From Aeromicrobium yanjiei (GTDB taxonomy: Bacteria > Actinomycetota > Actinomycetes > Propionibacteriales > Nocardioidaceae): a stretch of DNA of 64,000 bases. The notes below the pieces were generated by a model that saw only the letters and a program-made list of their open reading frames with translations, was not told the DNA's origin and did not search any database. The stretch lies in contig NZ_CP045737.1 of the NCBI RefSeq assembly GCF_009649075.1, positions 1,612,001 through 1,676,000 of the forward strand, given 5' to 3'. A program made the translations under genes and the position numbers. Shown one piece after another: positions 34,109-43,460 of this stretch (position 1 is the stretch's first letter; every line of letters begins with the position of its first letter).

Positions 34109-35425
34109 GTGGCCACTCGGCGAGACCCCATGGGCATCGGGCTGGCGGTGCTGAATCGCATCGCGAGCTCATCGGCCGTCGACAGGCTCGGCCTGCGCAG
34201 GACTGCGGAGCGCGCGGTGTACGAAGGGGCGAGGAGCGGTTTCCGCGTCGCGGGCGCCACCAGCCGGGCCTTCCGGCACGTCAAGGGCGGCGGCGCGCCC
34301 GCGCGTCTCGCGCGTACGCCCGACAGCGGTGTGTTCGACCTCGAGCCGACCGAGGACCAGCAGATGATCGTCGGGGTCATCCGCGAGTTCGCGGCCGAGG
34401 TGCTGCGTCCCGGCGCGGCCGAGGCCGAGAGCGCGAATGACACCCCCAAGGAGGTGCTTGCGCAGACCAGCGAGCTCGGCCTGCCGCTGCTCAACATCCC
34501 CGAGAGCCTCGGGGGACTGTCCGAGGATCGCTCGGCCGTCACGGGGGTGCTCGTGGCCGAGGCGCTCGCCGAGGGCGACATGGGCCAGGCCGTCGCGTGC
34601 CTGGCGCCGGCCGCGGTCGCCACGGCGATCTCGCTGTGGGGCTCCGACGCGCAGCAGCAGACGTACCTGCCGGCCTTCGCGGGTGACGACATCCCCGCCG
34701 CGGCGCTCGCGATCGCCGAGCCCCGGCCCCTGTTCGACCCCTTCGACCTGGAGACCACGGCAGAGGCCACCGACGACGGCTACGTGCTCAACGGGGTCAA
34801 GTCCGGTGTCGTCCGCGGCAGCGAGGCCGAGCTGTTCGTCGTGGCGGTCGAGCTCGACGGCGGCGGTCCGATGCTCGTGCTGGTGGAGTCCAGCACGCCC
34901 GGCGTCACGATCGAGGCCGATCCGAGCATGGGCCTGCGGGCCGCGGGGCTGACCCGGTTGATCCTGGACGACGTGCGGATCGACCGCGACGCGGTGCTGG
35001 GCGAGGGCAGCGCGGACGACTACCGCGAGTGCGTCCGGCTGTCCCGCCTCGCGTGGGCCGGGCTCGCGCTCGGCACCGGAGCGGCCGTCCTGGACTACGT
35101 GAAGGACTACGTCAAGACCCGCTCGGCGTTCGGCGAGCCCATCGCGCATCGCCAGGCGGTCGCATTCATGGTCGCCAACATCGCGATCGAGCTGGAGGGC
35201 ATGCGCCTGGTGACCCTCAAGGCGGCGTCCCGTGCCGAGCAGGGCCTGAACTTCTCCCGCGAGGTCGCGCTCGCCCGGCGGCTCACGGGGGAGTACGGCA
35301 TGAAGATCGGCACCGACGGCGTCCAGCTGCTGGGTGGCCACGGCTTCGTCAAGGAGCACCCGGTGGAGCGGTGGTATCGCGATCTGCGAGCCGTCAGCCT
35401 GATGGAAGGAGCAGTCCTCGTCTGA
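34109..35425 (+). CDS. acyl-CoA dehydrogenase family protein
   Basis: A 438-residue protein of the FadE24-like type with a ~75-residue basic N-terminal extension before the fold (TEDQQMIVGVIREFAAEV). Mid domain: AALAIAEPRPLFDP replaces the usual ITEPxAGSD, so the classic FAD/substrate loop is altered. C-terminal motifs RSAFGEPIAHRQAVAFMVANI and LLGGHGFVKEHPVERWYRDLRAVS are normal. It oxidises an acyl-CoA, probably with the partner encoded next. GTG start with GAGGAG 5 nt upstream. The altered loop suggests this subunit may be a non-catalytic partner in a heteromeric dehydrogenase. Confidence 0.88.
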   Translation: MATRRDPMGIGLAVLNRIASSSAVDRLGLRRTAERAVYEGARSGFRVAGATSRAFRHVKGGGAPARLARTPDSGVFDLEPTEDQQMIVGVIREFAAEVLRPGAAEAESANDTPKEVLAQTSELGLPLLNIPESLGGLSEDRSAVTGVLVAEALAEGDMGQAVACLAPAAVATAISLWGSDAQQQTYLPAFAGDDIPAAALAIAEPRPLFDPFDLETTAEATDDGYVLNGVKSGVVRGSEAELFVVAVELDGGGPMLVLVESSTPGVTIEADPSMGLRAAGLTRLILDDVRIDRDAVLGEGSADDYRECVRLSRLAWAGLALGTGAAVLDYVKDYVKTRSAFGEPIAHRQAVAFMVANIAIELEGMRLVTLKAASRAEQGLNFSREVALARRLTGEYGMKIGTDGVQLLGGHGFVKEHPVERWYRDLRAVSLMEGAVLV

Positions 35426-35439
35426 GGGCGGACCACGTC

Positions 35440-36660
35440 ATGATCAATCTCGAGACCCCCCGCAAGTTCCGTCCGTTCGTCCAGCAGGCGCACCAGGTCG
35501 CGCAGGAGTTCCTGCGCGCCAACTCCCGCAAGTACGATCTCGCCGAGCACGCCTATCCCAAGGAGCTCGACCTGCTCGCGTCCCTCGTCGACGGGATGGC
35601 CGACTCCGGCCAGGGGCAGGGCGCGGGCGCGGCCGGCGTACGTCGCGGGGACGACGACGGGGACGCCAGGACGAGCAAGGTCCGCAACGGCGCCAACATG
35701 TCGTCGGTGCTGTCCGTGATCGAGATGTGCTGGGCCGACGTCGGCCTGCTGCTGTCGATGCCGCGCCAGGGGCTCGGCAACTCCGCGATCGCCTCGGTGG
35801 CCAACGACGAGCAGCTCGAACGCTTCAAGGGCACGTGGGCCGCGATGGCGATCACCGAGCCGGGCACGGGATCGGACTCGGCGAACATCTCGACGACCGC
35901 GGTCAAGGACGGCGACGTGTACGTCCTCAACGGCGAGAAGATCTACGTCACGTCGGGGGAGCGGGCCGACTCCGTCGTCGTGTGGGCCACGCTGGACAAG
36001 AGCCTCGGCCGGGCGGCGATCAAGTCGTTCCTCGTGCCCAAGAGCCTGCCCGGCATCCGGGTCGAGCGGCTCGAGCACAAGCTCGGCATCCGCTCGTCCG
36101 ACACGGCCGTCATCGTGCTGGACAACTGCCGCGTGCCGGCCGAGAATCTCTTGGGCAGTCCGGAGATCGACACCAAGCAAGGCTTCGCGGGCGCCATGGC
36201 GACCTTCGACAACACCCGTCCGCTGGTGGCCGGCATGGCCGTGGGCTGCGCGCGGGCGGCGCTCGAGGACACCCGCGAGCTGCTGGAGGCCGCCGGCGTC
36301 GTCATCGACTACGACCGTCCCGCGCAGACCCAGTCGTACGCCGCGGCGACCTTCATCGCGATGGAGGCCGACTGGGAGGCGGCGCTGCTGCTGACGCTGC
36401 AGGCCGCGTGGATGGCCGACAACCGCAAGCCCAACTCGATGCAGGCCTCGATGGCCAAGGCCAAGGCGGGCCGCATCGGCAACGAGATCACCCTGCGGTG
36501 CGTCGAGCTGGCCGGAACCTACGGCTACAGCGAGCGCGAGCTGATCGAGAAGTGGTCGCGGGACTCCAAGATCCTCGACATCTTCGAGGGCACGCAGCAG
36601 ATCCAGCAGCTCATCGTGGCCCGGCGGCTGCTCGACCTGACCTCGTCCGAGCTGCGCTGA
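35440..36660 (+). CDS. acyl-CoA dehydrogenase family protein
   Basis: A 406-residue acyl-CoA dehydrogenase. AMAITEPGTGSDSANISTTA is the conserved flavin/substrate motif (present here, unlike the upstream paralogue) and SKILDIFEGTQQIQQLIVARRLL the C-terminal signature. A low-complexity stretch (GQGQGAGAAGVRRGDDDG) between residues about 56 and 75 lies in the N-terminal domain. It starts 14 nt after the upstream gene, so both form an operon and plausibly one alpha2beta2 enzyme, like FadE24/FadE23 in mycobacteria. Confidence 0.9.
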   Translation: MINLETPRKFRPFVQQAHQVAQEFLRANSRKYDLAEHAYPKELDLLASLVDGMADSGQGQGAGAAGVRRGDDDGDARTSKVRNGANMSSVLSVIEMCWADVGLLLSMPRQGLGNSAIASVANDEQLERFKGTWAAMAITEPGTGSDSANISTTAVKDGDVYVLNGEKIYVTSGERADSVVVWATLDKSLGRAAIKSFLVPKSLPGIRVERLEHKLGIRSSDTAVIVLDNCRVPAENLLGSPEIDTKQGFAGAMATFDNTRPLVAGMAVGCARAALEDTRELLEAAGVVIDYDRPAQTQSYAAATFIAMEADWEAALLLTLQAAWMADNRKPNSMQASMAKAKAGRIGNEITLRCVELAGTYGYSERELIEKWSRDSKILDIFEGTQQIQQLIVARRLLDLTSSELR

Positions 36661-36746
36661 GCGATGACCGAGCGATAGCGACATCCTCTCTCCGCTGTTC
36701 CGACCGGAGGGGAAGGGTGTTCGGGGTTGTTCTCTATGATGCAGCC

Positions 36747-37196
36747 ATGACGAGCGAACTCCCGGCCGATCTTGACGTCGACTACGAGCTGACACGGTTC
36801 GTCCGCCGTGTACGAGGGCGCAGCCTCCGCTCCCTGGGAGACATCCACCCCCGCCTCGACTACGGCACGTTCACGTTCCTGCTCGCGATCTGCGACGCCC
36901 CCGACGGCATCCGCGGATCGGAGATCGCCGAGGAGCTCGGCGTGCACAAGTCGACCGCGAGCCGCGCGATCGCCTCGATGGAGAAGCTCGGGCTCATCAG
37001 CCGTGTCCCCGATCCCGACGACGGCCGGGCACACCTGCTCGTGGCCCGTCCCGAGACGCAGGAGAAGGTCGCGGAGTACCGCCGCAAGAGCCACCAGGTG
37101 CTGGTCGGCCTGCTCGACGACTGGACGCCCGAGGAGGTCGCGACCTTCGCCCGCAGCCTCACCCGGCTCAACGACCGTGCCGAAGGCGCTCTGTGA
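36747..37196 (+). CDS. MarR family transcriptional regulator
   Basis: A 149-residue MarR: FLLAICDAPDGIRGSEIAEELGVHKSTASRAIASMEKLGLISRVPDPDDGRAHLLV covers the winged HTH (36870-37035). TATGAT (36735-36740) is six bases before the ATG, indicating a leaderless mRNA. Stop overlaps the GTG of the DUF952 gene. Target unknown; the acyl-CoA dehydrogenase pair directly upstream is a candidate. Confidence 0.9.
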   Translation: MTSELPADLDVDYELTRFVRRVRGRSLRSLGDIHPRLDYGTFTFLLAICDAPDGIRGSEIAEELGVHKSTASRAIASMEKLGLISRVPDPDDGRAHLLVARPETQEKVAEYRRKSHQVLVGLLDDWTPEEVATFARSLTRLNDRAEGAL

Positions 37197-37522
37197 GGAT
37201 CTTCCACCTCGCGACCGCGGACGCGTGGGCCGAGGCGCGGAGCCGCGGGACGTACACGGTCTCGACGCTGGGTCTCGACCTGTCCGACGTGGGGTTCATC
37301 CACTGCTCCCATGAGGGGCAGGTGGACGGCGTCCACGAGCGGTTCTACCGCGAGGTCGCCGAGCCGCTCGCGCTGCTGGAGATCGACACCGACCTGCTGA
37401 CGTCCCCGTGGCAGCTCGACGACGTGCCGGGCCAGCCCGAGCCCTTCCCGCACGTGTACGGGCCGATCAACGCGGACGCGGTGGTCGCGGCGGAGCCGTT
37501 CAGACCGTCAGCATCGACTTGA
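37193..37522 (+). CDS. DUF952 family protein
   Basis: A 109-residue protein with the DUF952 pattern: RIFHLATADAWAEARSRGTY at the start (usual IyHia...W), GFIHCSHEGQV (usual GFIHxS) and FPHVYGPINADAVVA (usual FPHlYGplpl.aV). Function unknown, fold related to glutathione-S-transferase-like or ADP-ribosylation-linked small domains according to some classifications. GTG overlaps the marR stop; the end overlaps the convergent alcohol dehydrogenase gene by 23 bases. Confidence 0.9.
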   Translation: MRIFHLATADAWAEARSRGTYTVSTLGLDLSDVGFIHCSHEGQVDGVHERFYREVAEPLALLEIDTDLLTSPWQLDDVPGQPEPFPHVYGPINADAVVAAEPFRPSAST

Positions 37523-38546
37523 TCGCCGTACGCTCGTCCATCGCCCGGTAGCCGTCGGCGACCCGGTCGAGCGGAAGGGTGAGGTCGAAGACGTCGCCGG
37601 GGCGCACGGTCCCGGCGAGGACGTCGGGGAGGAGCTCCTCGATGTAGGCGCGAGCCGGTGCCACGCCGCCGCCGATGCCGATGTTGCGGCCGAACATCGT
37701 GGGCAGGTCGATGACCGCCTCGTGCGGGATGCCGACGTAGCCGATGCGGCCACCGGGGCGGGCGCTGCGGATCGCCTGCTCCATGCTCTCCTTGGTGCCC
37801 ACGCACTCCAGGACGTGGTCGGCGCCGATGCCGTCGAACATCTCCTTGACCTGTGCGGCGCCCGCCTTGCCGCGCTCGGCGACGACGTGATCGGCACCGA
37901 ACTGCTTGGCCAGCCGCTGGCGGTCCTCGTGCCGGCTCATCGCGATGACCGAGGCGGCGCCGAGTCGCTTGGCCGCGAGCACGGCGCTGAGGCCCACGGC
38001 GCCGTCGCCGACCACCACGACGTTGCTGCCGGCGGTGACCCCCGCCGCGAGGGCGGCGTGGTGGCCGGTCGGGAAGACGTCCGAGAGGGTCAGCAGGTGC
38101 GCGACCATGGCCTGGTCGGGCTGGGTGGGGGTCGCGACGAGCGTCCCGTCGGCCTGCGGCACGCGGACGATCTCGCCCTGACCGCCGTCGTTGTCCAGGC
38201 CCTGACGGTCCGGGCGGCCCCAGATGCCTCCCTGGGGGCAGGAGGTGTGGACGCCGTGGCGGCACAGCAGGCAGGTGTTGTCGGCGTACATGAACGGAGC
38301 GATGACGAAGTCGCCCGGCGCGATGGTCGAGACGCCCGCGCCGACGGACTCGACGATGCCGACGAACTCGTGCCCGATGCGTACCGGATGGGCAGGCGGG
38401 TGGATCCCGCGATAGGGCCACAGGTCGGAGCCGCAGACGCACGAGGCGACAACGCGGACGATCGCGTCGGTGTCGTGCACGAGCTGGGGGTCGGCGACCT
38501 CGTCGAGGCGGATGTCACGGGGGGCATGGAGGACGGTGGCACGCAT
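37500..38546 (-). CDS. zinc-dependent alcohol dehydrogenase
   Basis: The 348-residue medium-chain dehydrogenase has the catalytic zinc ligands in CVCGSDLWPYRG and GHEFVG, a structural-zinc-like segment NTCLLCRHGVHTSC, and the Rossmann motif VVVVGDGAVGLSAVLAAKRLGA. It resembles glutathione-independent formaldehyde/aryl-alcohol-type MDR enzymes. The start could be ATG 38546 or ATG 38555; neither has a clear Shine-Dalgarno. Divergent from the FKBP gene. Confidence 0.9.
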   Translation of the reverse strand: MRATVLHAPRDIRLDEVADPQLVHDTDAIVRVVASCVCGSDLWPYRGIHPPAHPVRIGHEFVGIVESVGAGVSTIAPGDFVIAPFMYADNTCLLCRHGVHTSCPQGGIWGRPDRQGLDNDGGQGEIVRVPQADGTLVATPTQPDQAMVAHLLTLSDVFPTGHHAALAAGVTAGSNVVVVGDGAVGLSAVLAAKRLGAASVIAMSRHEDRQRLAKQFGADHVVAERGKAGAAQVKEMFDGIGADHVLECVGTKESMEQAIRSARPGGRIGYVGIPHEAVIDLPTMFGRNIGIGGGVAPARAYIEELLPDVLAGTVRPGDVFDLTLPLDRVADGYRAMDERTAIKSMLTV

Positions 38547-38588
38547 GGGCGACATTGTTGCAGCGCGAAGGTGTGGAAGGATCGAAGC

Positions 38589-38948
38589 ATGACTGACAAG
38601 CCTGAAATCGACTTCATCGAGGGCCCCGCGCCCACCGAGCTCCAGATCACCGACCTCATCGTGGGCGACGGACCCGAGGCCGTCCCCGGTGGCGTCGTCG
38701 ACGTCCACTACGTCGGCGTCGAGTTCGACACCGGCGAGCAGTTCGACTCCTCGTGGGACCGCGGCCAGTCCGCTCGTTTCCCGCTGCCGCAGCTGATCAA
38801 GGCGTGGCAGGAGGGCATCCCCGGCATGAAGGTCGGCGGTCGCCGTCAGCTCGTGTGCCCGCCCGAGCTCGCGTACGGCCCCGCCGGTGGCGGCCACCGC
38901 CTCTCGGGCAAGACGCTCGTCTTCGTGATCGACCTCCTGGGCGTCTGA
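38589..38948 (+). CDS. FKBP-type peptidyl-prolyl isomerase
   Basis: A 119-residue single-domain FKBP: VHYVGVEFDTGEQFDSSWDRG (38706-38760), LIKAWQEGIPGMKVGGRRQLVCPPELAYG and GKTLVFVIDLLGV are the family signature. No signal peptide, so cytosolic. It catalyses proline isomerisation and may assist folding. Followed by a long inverted repeat that likely terminates transcription. Confidence 0.95.
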   Translation: MTDKPEIDFIEGPAPTELQITDLIVGDGPEAVPGGVVDVHYVGVEFDTGEQFDSSWDRGQSARFPLPQLIKAWQEGIPGMKVGGRRQLVCPPELAYGPAGGGHRLSGKTLVFVIDLLGV

Positions 38949-38957
38949 CCCCGTCGT

Positions 38958-39047
38958 CGGTTTCCCACGGTCCCGTGGGGATTCGTCACTTCCCTAGCGT
39001 TTCAACGCGAGGGCAGTGCGCAAACCCCACGGTCCCGTGGGAAACCG
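38958..39047. repeat. palindromic repeat pair/terminator between fkbp and hrpA
   Basis: The 23-base arms at 38958-38980 and 39025-39047 are inverted repeats with two mismatches, and each arm contains its own palindrome CCCACGGTCCCGTGGG. Further complementary bases (CACT at 38987-38990 with AGTG at 39015-39018; AGCGTT with AACGC) extend the stem. Just after, CCCCCGGCAA is repeated (about 39044-39073). It looks like a REP-type element doubling as a bidirectional terminator. Confidence 0.65.
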
Positions 39048-39081
39048 GCAACCCCCGGCAACCCCCGGCAACCGCGGGCGG

Positions 39082-42000
39082 TCAGAGGGCGTCGACGAGG
39101 GCGGTGACGCGCTTGACCGAGACTGGGAACGCGGTGCGCAGGTTCTGGGCCAGGAGGCTCAGGCGGAGCTCCTCGAGGGCCCACCGGACGTGCTGCACCT
39201 CCGGCGAGAGCCGAGCCCACACCGACAACGACGCGGTACGCGCGTGGAACCGGGCCTCCAGCTCCTGCGTCGCGAGCAGGTCGTCGGTGAGCGGCGCGTT
39301 CAGCCTGCGCCTGGCCGCCTGCAGGTACAGCGGCAGCCGCCGCAGCTGCGCCACCCCCGCGTCCCGGATGAACCCGGGGTAGATCAGCCACGACAGCTGC
39401 ACCCGTACGTCCTCACCCGCCTCGGTCGCCGGCAGCGGCGTCACCTCGCCGAGAGCCTGCAGCGTCGCGATCACCGCGTGGACGGCCTGCTCGGTCTCGT
39501 CGTACGCCTCGGCGCGCACGGCGTCGTGCAGCAGGCTGAACGTCACCTCGTCCCACACCGGCCCGCCGTGCCGCACCACGAGCGACTCCAGGGCCGCGAG
39601 CCAGCACTCCTCGATGACCGCCGCCGCGTCCTTGTGCGGGCCCGTCGACAGCAGCAGCTTGGCGTGCAGGTCGAGCGCGCGTCCCAGCTGGGGCACGGGG
39701 GTCGGCAGGGCGTACGACAGCAGCCGCGCCTGACCCTTGACCATCGCGACGGACTGCTCGGCGGCGGTGTCGAGGATGCGCAGGGCCACGGAGGCCCCCT
39801 CGTCCACGAGCGCCGGATAGCCGGTCACCTGGCCGGCCGTGATGGTCGGCTCGATCGTGCCGACGTCCCACGAGCGCAGCCCCGCGCGCTCCTCCTGTCG
39901 CGCGACCTTCGTCAGGTCGGCCCGCACGTGGCTGGACAGCTCCTTCCGCAGCGCCTGGAGATCCTTGCCGCGCGCGAGCTCGACCCCGCCCTCGACCACA
40001 CGGAAGGTCACGCGCAGGTGCGGCGGCAGCGAGTCGAAGTCGAAGTCGTCCGCCGACACGATCGTGCCGTTGAGCAGCCGCATCTGGCGAGCGAGCTCTT
40101 CGCTGAGATCGGACGCGGACGGGTCCATCGCCTCGACGAGGCGCGGCGCGAACTGTCCCGCCGGCACGAACTCGCGCCGTAGGCGCTTGGGCAGCGACCT
40201 GATGAGCTCGGTGACCAGCTCGACGCGGTGCCCCGGCACGTGCCAGTCGAACGCGCGGTCGTCCACGGTCATCAGGCGATCCACCGGCAGGTCGACGGTC
40301 ACCCCGTCGTCCTGCATGCCCGGCTCGAACGCGTACGTCAGCGGATAGGACTCGCCGTCGGAGTGCCACTCGCGCGGGAACTCGTCGTCGGCCCCCTCGG
40401 GCCCGTCGCTCAGCATCGCGGGATCGAACGTCAGCAGGTCGGGGTCCTTGCGACGCGCCTGCTTCCACCACGAGTCGAAGTGCCGCGTCGACACGACGTC
40501 GGCGGGCACCCGCTGGTCGTAGAACGCGTACAGCGTCTCGTCGTCGACCCGCAGGTCGCGCCGTCGCAGGCGCTCCTCGAGCTCCTCGACGCCCTCGATC
40601 ATCCGCTGGTTGGCCGCGAAGAACTCGTGGTGCGTACGCCACTCGCCCTGCACCAGCGCGTGACGGATGAACAGGTCGCGGGAGACGACCGGGTCGATCT
40701 TGCCGTACTGCACCAGCCGGTCGGCGATCAGCGGGATGCCGAACAGCAGCACCTTCTCGCGGGCCATCACCGCACCGCGGCGGCGTGACCAGTGCGGCTC
40801 GCTGTAGACGTGGTTGACCAGGTGCGCGCCGACCTCCTCGGCCCACTCGGGCTGGATCTTGGCGGCCGTACGCCCCCAGAGCCGTCCGGTCTCGACGAGC
40901 TCGGCGACCATCACCATGCGCGGAGGCTTCTTGGCGAGGCCGGAGCCCGGGAAGATCATGAACTTGGCCTGGCGGGCGCCGAGGTACTCGCGGCCGTCGG
41001 TGTCGCGCAGGCCCACGTGCGAGAGCAGGCCGCTCAGCAGCGCCTGGTGGACCCGGTCGGGGTCCGCGCCGAGGGCACCGGGCTTGAGCCCGAGCTCCTT
41101 GGCCGTGCGCCGCAGCTGCGCGTGCACGTCCTGCCACTCGCGGATGCGCAGCCAGTGCAGGAACTCGTCGCGGCACAACCGGCGGAAGGCCGAGCTCGAC
41201 AGCTCGTCGCGCATCTCGCGGATGTACTTCCACAGGGTCAGGTAGGACAGGAAGTCCGAGTCGGGCTCGCGGAAGCGGCGGTGCATCTCGTCGGCAGCCT
41301 GCTGGTGCTCGAGCGGACGCTCGCGAGGGTCCTGGATCGACATGGCCGAGACGATCACCAGGACGTCGCCGAGGCAGCCGAGCTGGTCGGCGGCCAGCAG
41401 CATGCGCGCGAGACGTGGATCGGTCGGCAGCGTCGACATGCGCCGGCCGATCTTGGTCAGCGCCCGGCCACCCTTCTTGGTGTCCAGGGCACCGAGCTCG
41501 TACAGCAGGTTGAGACCGTCGCTGACCGCCCGCGAGTCCGGCGGGTCGAGGAACGGGAAGTCCTTGATGTCGCCGAGGTCGAGGGACGCCATCTGCAGCA
41601 GCACGGACGCCAGGTTGGTGCGCTGGATCTCGGGATCGGTGAACTCGGGACGACTGTCGTGGTCCTCCTCGGAGTACAGCCGGATGCAGATGCCGTCCGC
41701 GACGCGGCCGCACCGCCCGGCGCGCTGGGACGCGCTGGCCTGCGAGATGGGCTCGATCGGCAGGCGCTGCACCTTGAGCCGCTGGCTGAAGCGCGAGATG
41801 CGGGCCAGGCCGGGATCGATGACGTACCGGATGCCGGGGACCGTCAAGGACGTCTCGGCGACGTTCGTCGCCAGGACGATGCGGCGGCCGGGGTGGCTGC
41901 TGAAGATCTTCTGCTGGTCGGCGGCGGCGAGCCGTCCGTAGAGCGGCAGGATCTCGGTGCGCGGGTACTTCTTGCCGTTGAGGTGGTCGGTCGCGTCGCG

Positions 42001-42678
42001 GATCTCGCGCTCGCCGGACAGGAACACCAGGATGTCGCCCTCGGTGGGCAGCTCGGAGACGGCCTGGGCGATCGCGTCGAGCTCGTCGTCGGCGCCGGTC
42101 TCGGCCGGCGGGCGGTAGCGGATCTCGACCGGGTACGTCCGGCCGCTGACCTCGATGACGGGCGCGTCGAACATCTCCGCGAAGCGCTCGACGTCGATCG
42201 TCGCGGACGTGATGACGACCTTGAGGTCGGGACGTCGGGGGAGAAGCTGCTTGAGGTAGCCGAGCAGGAAGTCGATCGACAGCGACCGCTCGTGGGCCTC
42301 GTCGATGATGACCGTGTCGTAGCGGGACAGCCTGCGGTCGCGCTGCAGCTCGGCCAGGAGGAGACCGTCGGTGACCAGCCGGATCGCGGTCGCCTCGCTG
42401 GTCTGGTCGTCGAAACGGACGGCGTAGCCGACCTCGGCGCCCAGGTCGACCTCGCACTCGTCGGCGATGCGCTTGGCGACCGAGCGGGCGGCGATGCGGC
42501 GCGGCTGGGTGTGCGCGATCGCGCGGCGACCCAGCTCGTACGCGATCTTGGGCAGCTGCGTGGTCTTGCCGGAGCCGGTCTCGCCGGCCACCACGACGAC
42601 CTGGTGGTCGCGCATCGCCGCAGCGATGTCGTCGTGGCGATCGGTGATCGGCAGCGCCGGGTCGTACGAGATCTTCAC
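39082..42678 (-). CDS. hrpA: ATP-dependent RNA helicase HrpA
   Basis: A 1198-residue DEAH-box helicase. Near the N-terminus are Walker A GETGSGKTTQLPK, DEAH in TVIIDEAHERS, SAT motif VITSATID, and motif VI QRAGRCGR; then the HA2/ratchet and OB domains, and a ~600-residue C-terminal extension typical of HrpA (DUF3418 region: FDSWWKQARRKDPDLLTFDP). HrpA rescues stalled ribosome/mRNA complexes in E. coli. GTG start overlaps the stop of the upstream CPBP gene (GTGA), confirming the start. Confidence 0.95.
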   Translation of the reverse strand: MKISYDPALPITDRHDDIAAAMRDHQVVVVAGETGSGKTTQLPKIAYELGRRAIAHTQPRRIAARSVAKRIADECEVDLGAEVGYAVRFDDQTSEATAIRLVTDGLLLAELQRDRRLSRYDTVIIDEAHERSLSIDFLLGYLKQLLPRRPDLKVVITSATIDVERFAEMFDAPVIEVSGRTYPVEIRYRPPAETGADDELDAIAQAVSELPTEGDILVFLSGEREIRDATDHLNGKKYPRTEILPLYGRLAAADQQKIFSSHPGRRIVLATNVAETSLTVPGIRYVIDPGLARISRFSQRLKVQRLPIEPISQASASQRAGRCGRVADGICIRLYSEEDHDSRPEFTDPEIQRTNLASVLLQMASLDLGDIKDFPFLDPPDSRAVSDGLNLLYELGALDTKKGGRALTKIGRRMSTLPTDPRLARMLLAADQLGCLGDVLVIVSAMSIQDPRERPLEHQQAADEMHRRFREPDSDFLSYLTLWKYIREMRDELSSSAFRRLCRDEFLHWLRIREWQDVHAQLRRTAKELGLKPGALGADPDRVHQALLSGLLSHVGLRDTDGREYLGARQAKFMIFPGSGLAKKPPRMVMVAELVETGRLWGRTAAKIQPEWAEEVGAHLVNHVYSEPHWSRRRGAVMAREKVLLFGIPLIADRLVQYGKIDPVVSRDLFIRHALVQGEWRTHHEFFAANQRMIEGVEELEERLRRRDLRVDDETLYAFYDQRVPADVVSTRHFDSWWKQARRKDPDLLTFDPAMLSDGPEGADDEFPREWHSDGESYPLTYAFEPGMQDDGVTVDLPVDRLMTVDDRAFDWHVPGHRVELVTELIRSLPKRLRREFVPAGQFAPRLVEAMDPSASDLSEELARQMRLLNGTIVSADDFDFDSLPPHLRVTFRVVEGGVELARGKDLQALRKELSSHVRADLTKVARQEERAGLRSWDVGTIEPTITAGQVTGYPALVDEGASVALRILDTAAEQSVAMVKGQARLLSYALPTPVPQLGRALDLHAKLLLSTGPHKDAAAVIEECWLAALESLVVRHGGPVWDEVTFSLLHDAVRAEAYDETEQAVHAVIATLQALGEVTPLPATEAGEDVRVQLSWLIYPGFIRDAGVAQLRRLPLYLQAARRRLNAPLTDDLLATQELEARFHARTASLSVWARLSPEVQHVRWALEELRLSLLAQNLRTAFPVSVKRVTALVDAL

Positions 42679-43457
42679 TTCAAACCCAGGGACTCGGCGA
42701 ACAGGAGGTAACCGACAAAGGCTACGACGTCGAGCAAGGTGTGGGCGACGACCAGCGGCATGACACGCCGGGTGCGGTGGAACCAGTAGCCGAAGACCAG
42801 GCCCATCACGAAGTTGCCGATGCCCGGGCCGACGCCCTGGTAGAGGTGATAGCTGGCCCGCAGGGCGGCCGCGGCGACGATCGTCGCCGGGACGCCCCAG
42901 CTCATCTGGCGCAGCCGGGTCATCAGGTAGCCGACGACCACGACCTCCTCCAGCACGGCGTTCTGCACCGCCGCAAGGATGAGGACGGGGATCGTCCACC
43001 AGTACTCGATGTCGGGCGACGGGATGATCTCGGCGGTGATCCCGAGCGCCCGGCCGGCGAAGTAGAACGCGAGACCGGGGATGCCGATCAGCGCGAAGAG
43101 GCCGAAGCCCGAGAGCGCGTCGAAGCGCCAGCGCGCGCGGTCCAGGCCGAGGCGGCGCGTGACGGGCTCGCGGACGGGGTCGAGCGAGAGCAGGTAGAGC
43201 ACCAGCGCGACCGGCACGAGGGCGAACCCGATGCCGAGCACCTGGTAGATGAAGTCGAAGACCTGGCGGTCGTCCTGCGTGCTGTTGAGCGTCGCGGTCT
43301 GGTCGCGGAGCCCGCCCGGCAGCGTGGCCTTGCGGATCAGGCTGACGAGGGCGTACACCCCGGAGGCGCCGAGCGAGAGGCCGAGGACGATCCAGATCTC
43401 GAGCCCCAGGGGCCTGCGGTCCCTGGGGGCGTCCTCGGGGCTTACGGGATCAGCCAC
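42675..43457 (-). CDS. CPBP family intramembrane metalloprotease
   Basis: A 260-residue membrane protein with about six to eight TM segments. The CAAX/Abi motifs are AVLEEVVVVGYLMTRL (EExxxR-like, here with Y/L replacing the usual R), NFVMGLVFGYWFHRTRRVMPLVVAHTLLDVV with the second and third motif His residues. ABI proteases process prenylated or bacteriocin-linked peptides or act in signalling. The altered first motif may weaken catalysis. It is upstream of and overlapping hrpA. Confidence 0.85.
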   Translation of the reverse strand: MADPVSPEDAPRDRRPLGLEIWIVLGLSLGASGVYALVSLIRKATLPGGLRDQTATLNSTQDDRQVFDFIYQVLGIGFALVPVALVLYLLSLDPVREPVTRRLGLDRARWRFDALSGFGLFALIGIPGLAFYFAGRALGITAEIIPSPDIEYWWTIPVLILAAVQNAVLEEVVVVGYLMTRLRQMSWGVPATIVAAAALRASYHLYQGVGPGIGNFVMGLVFGYWFHRTRRVMPLVVAHTLLDVVAFVGYLLFAESLGLK

Positions 43458-43460
43458 CGC

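Noticed and set aside
39413-42457. A 1014-codon minus-strand frame overlapping hrpA
   Set aside because: Arg/Ala/Pro-rich shadow of the hrpA coding frame; hrpA has full helicase motifs.
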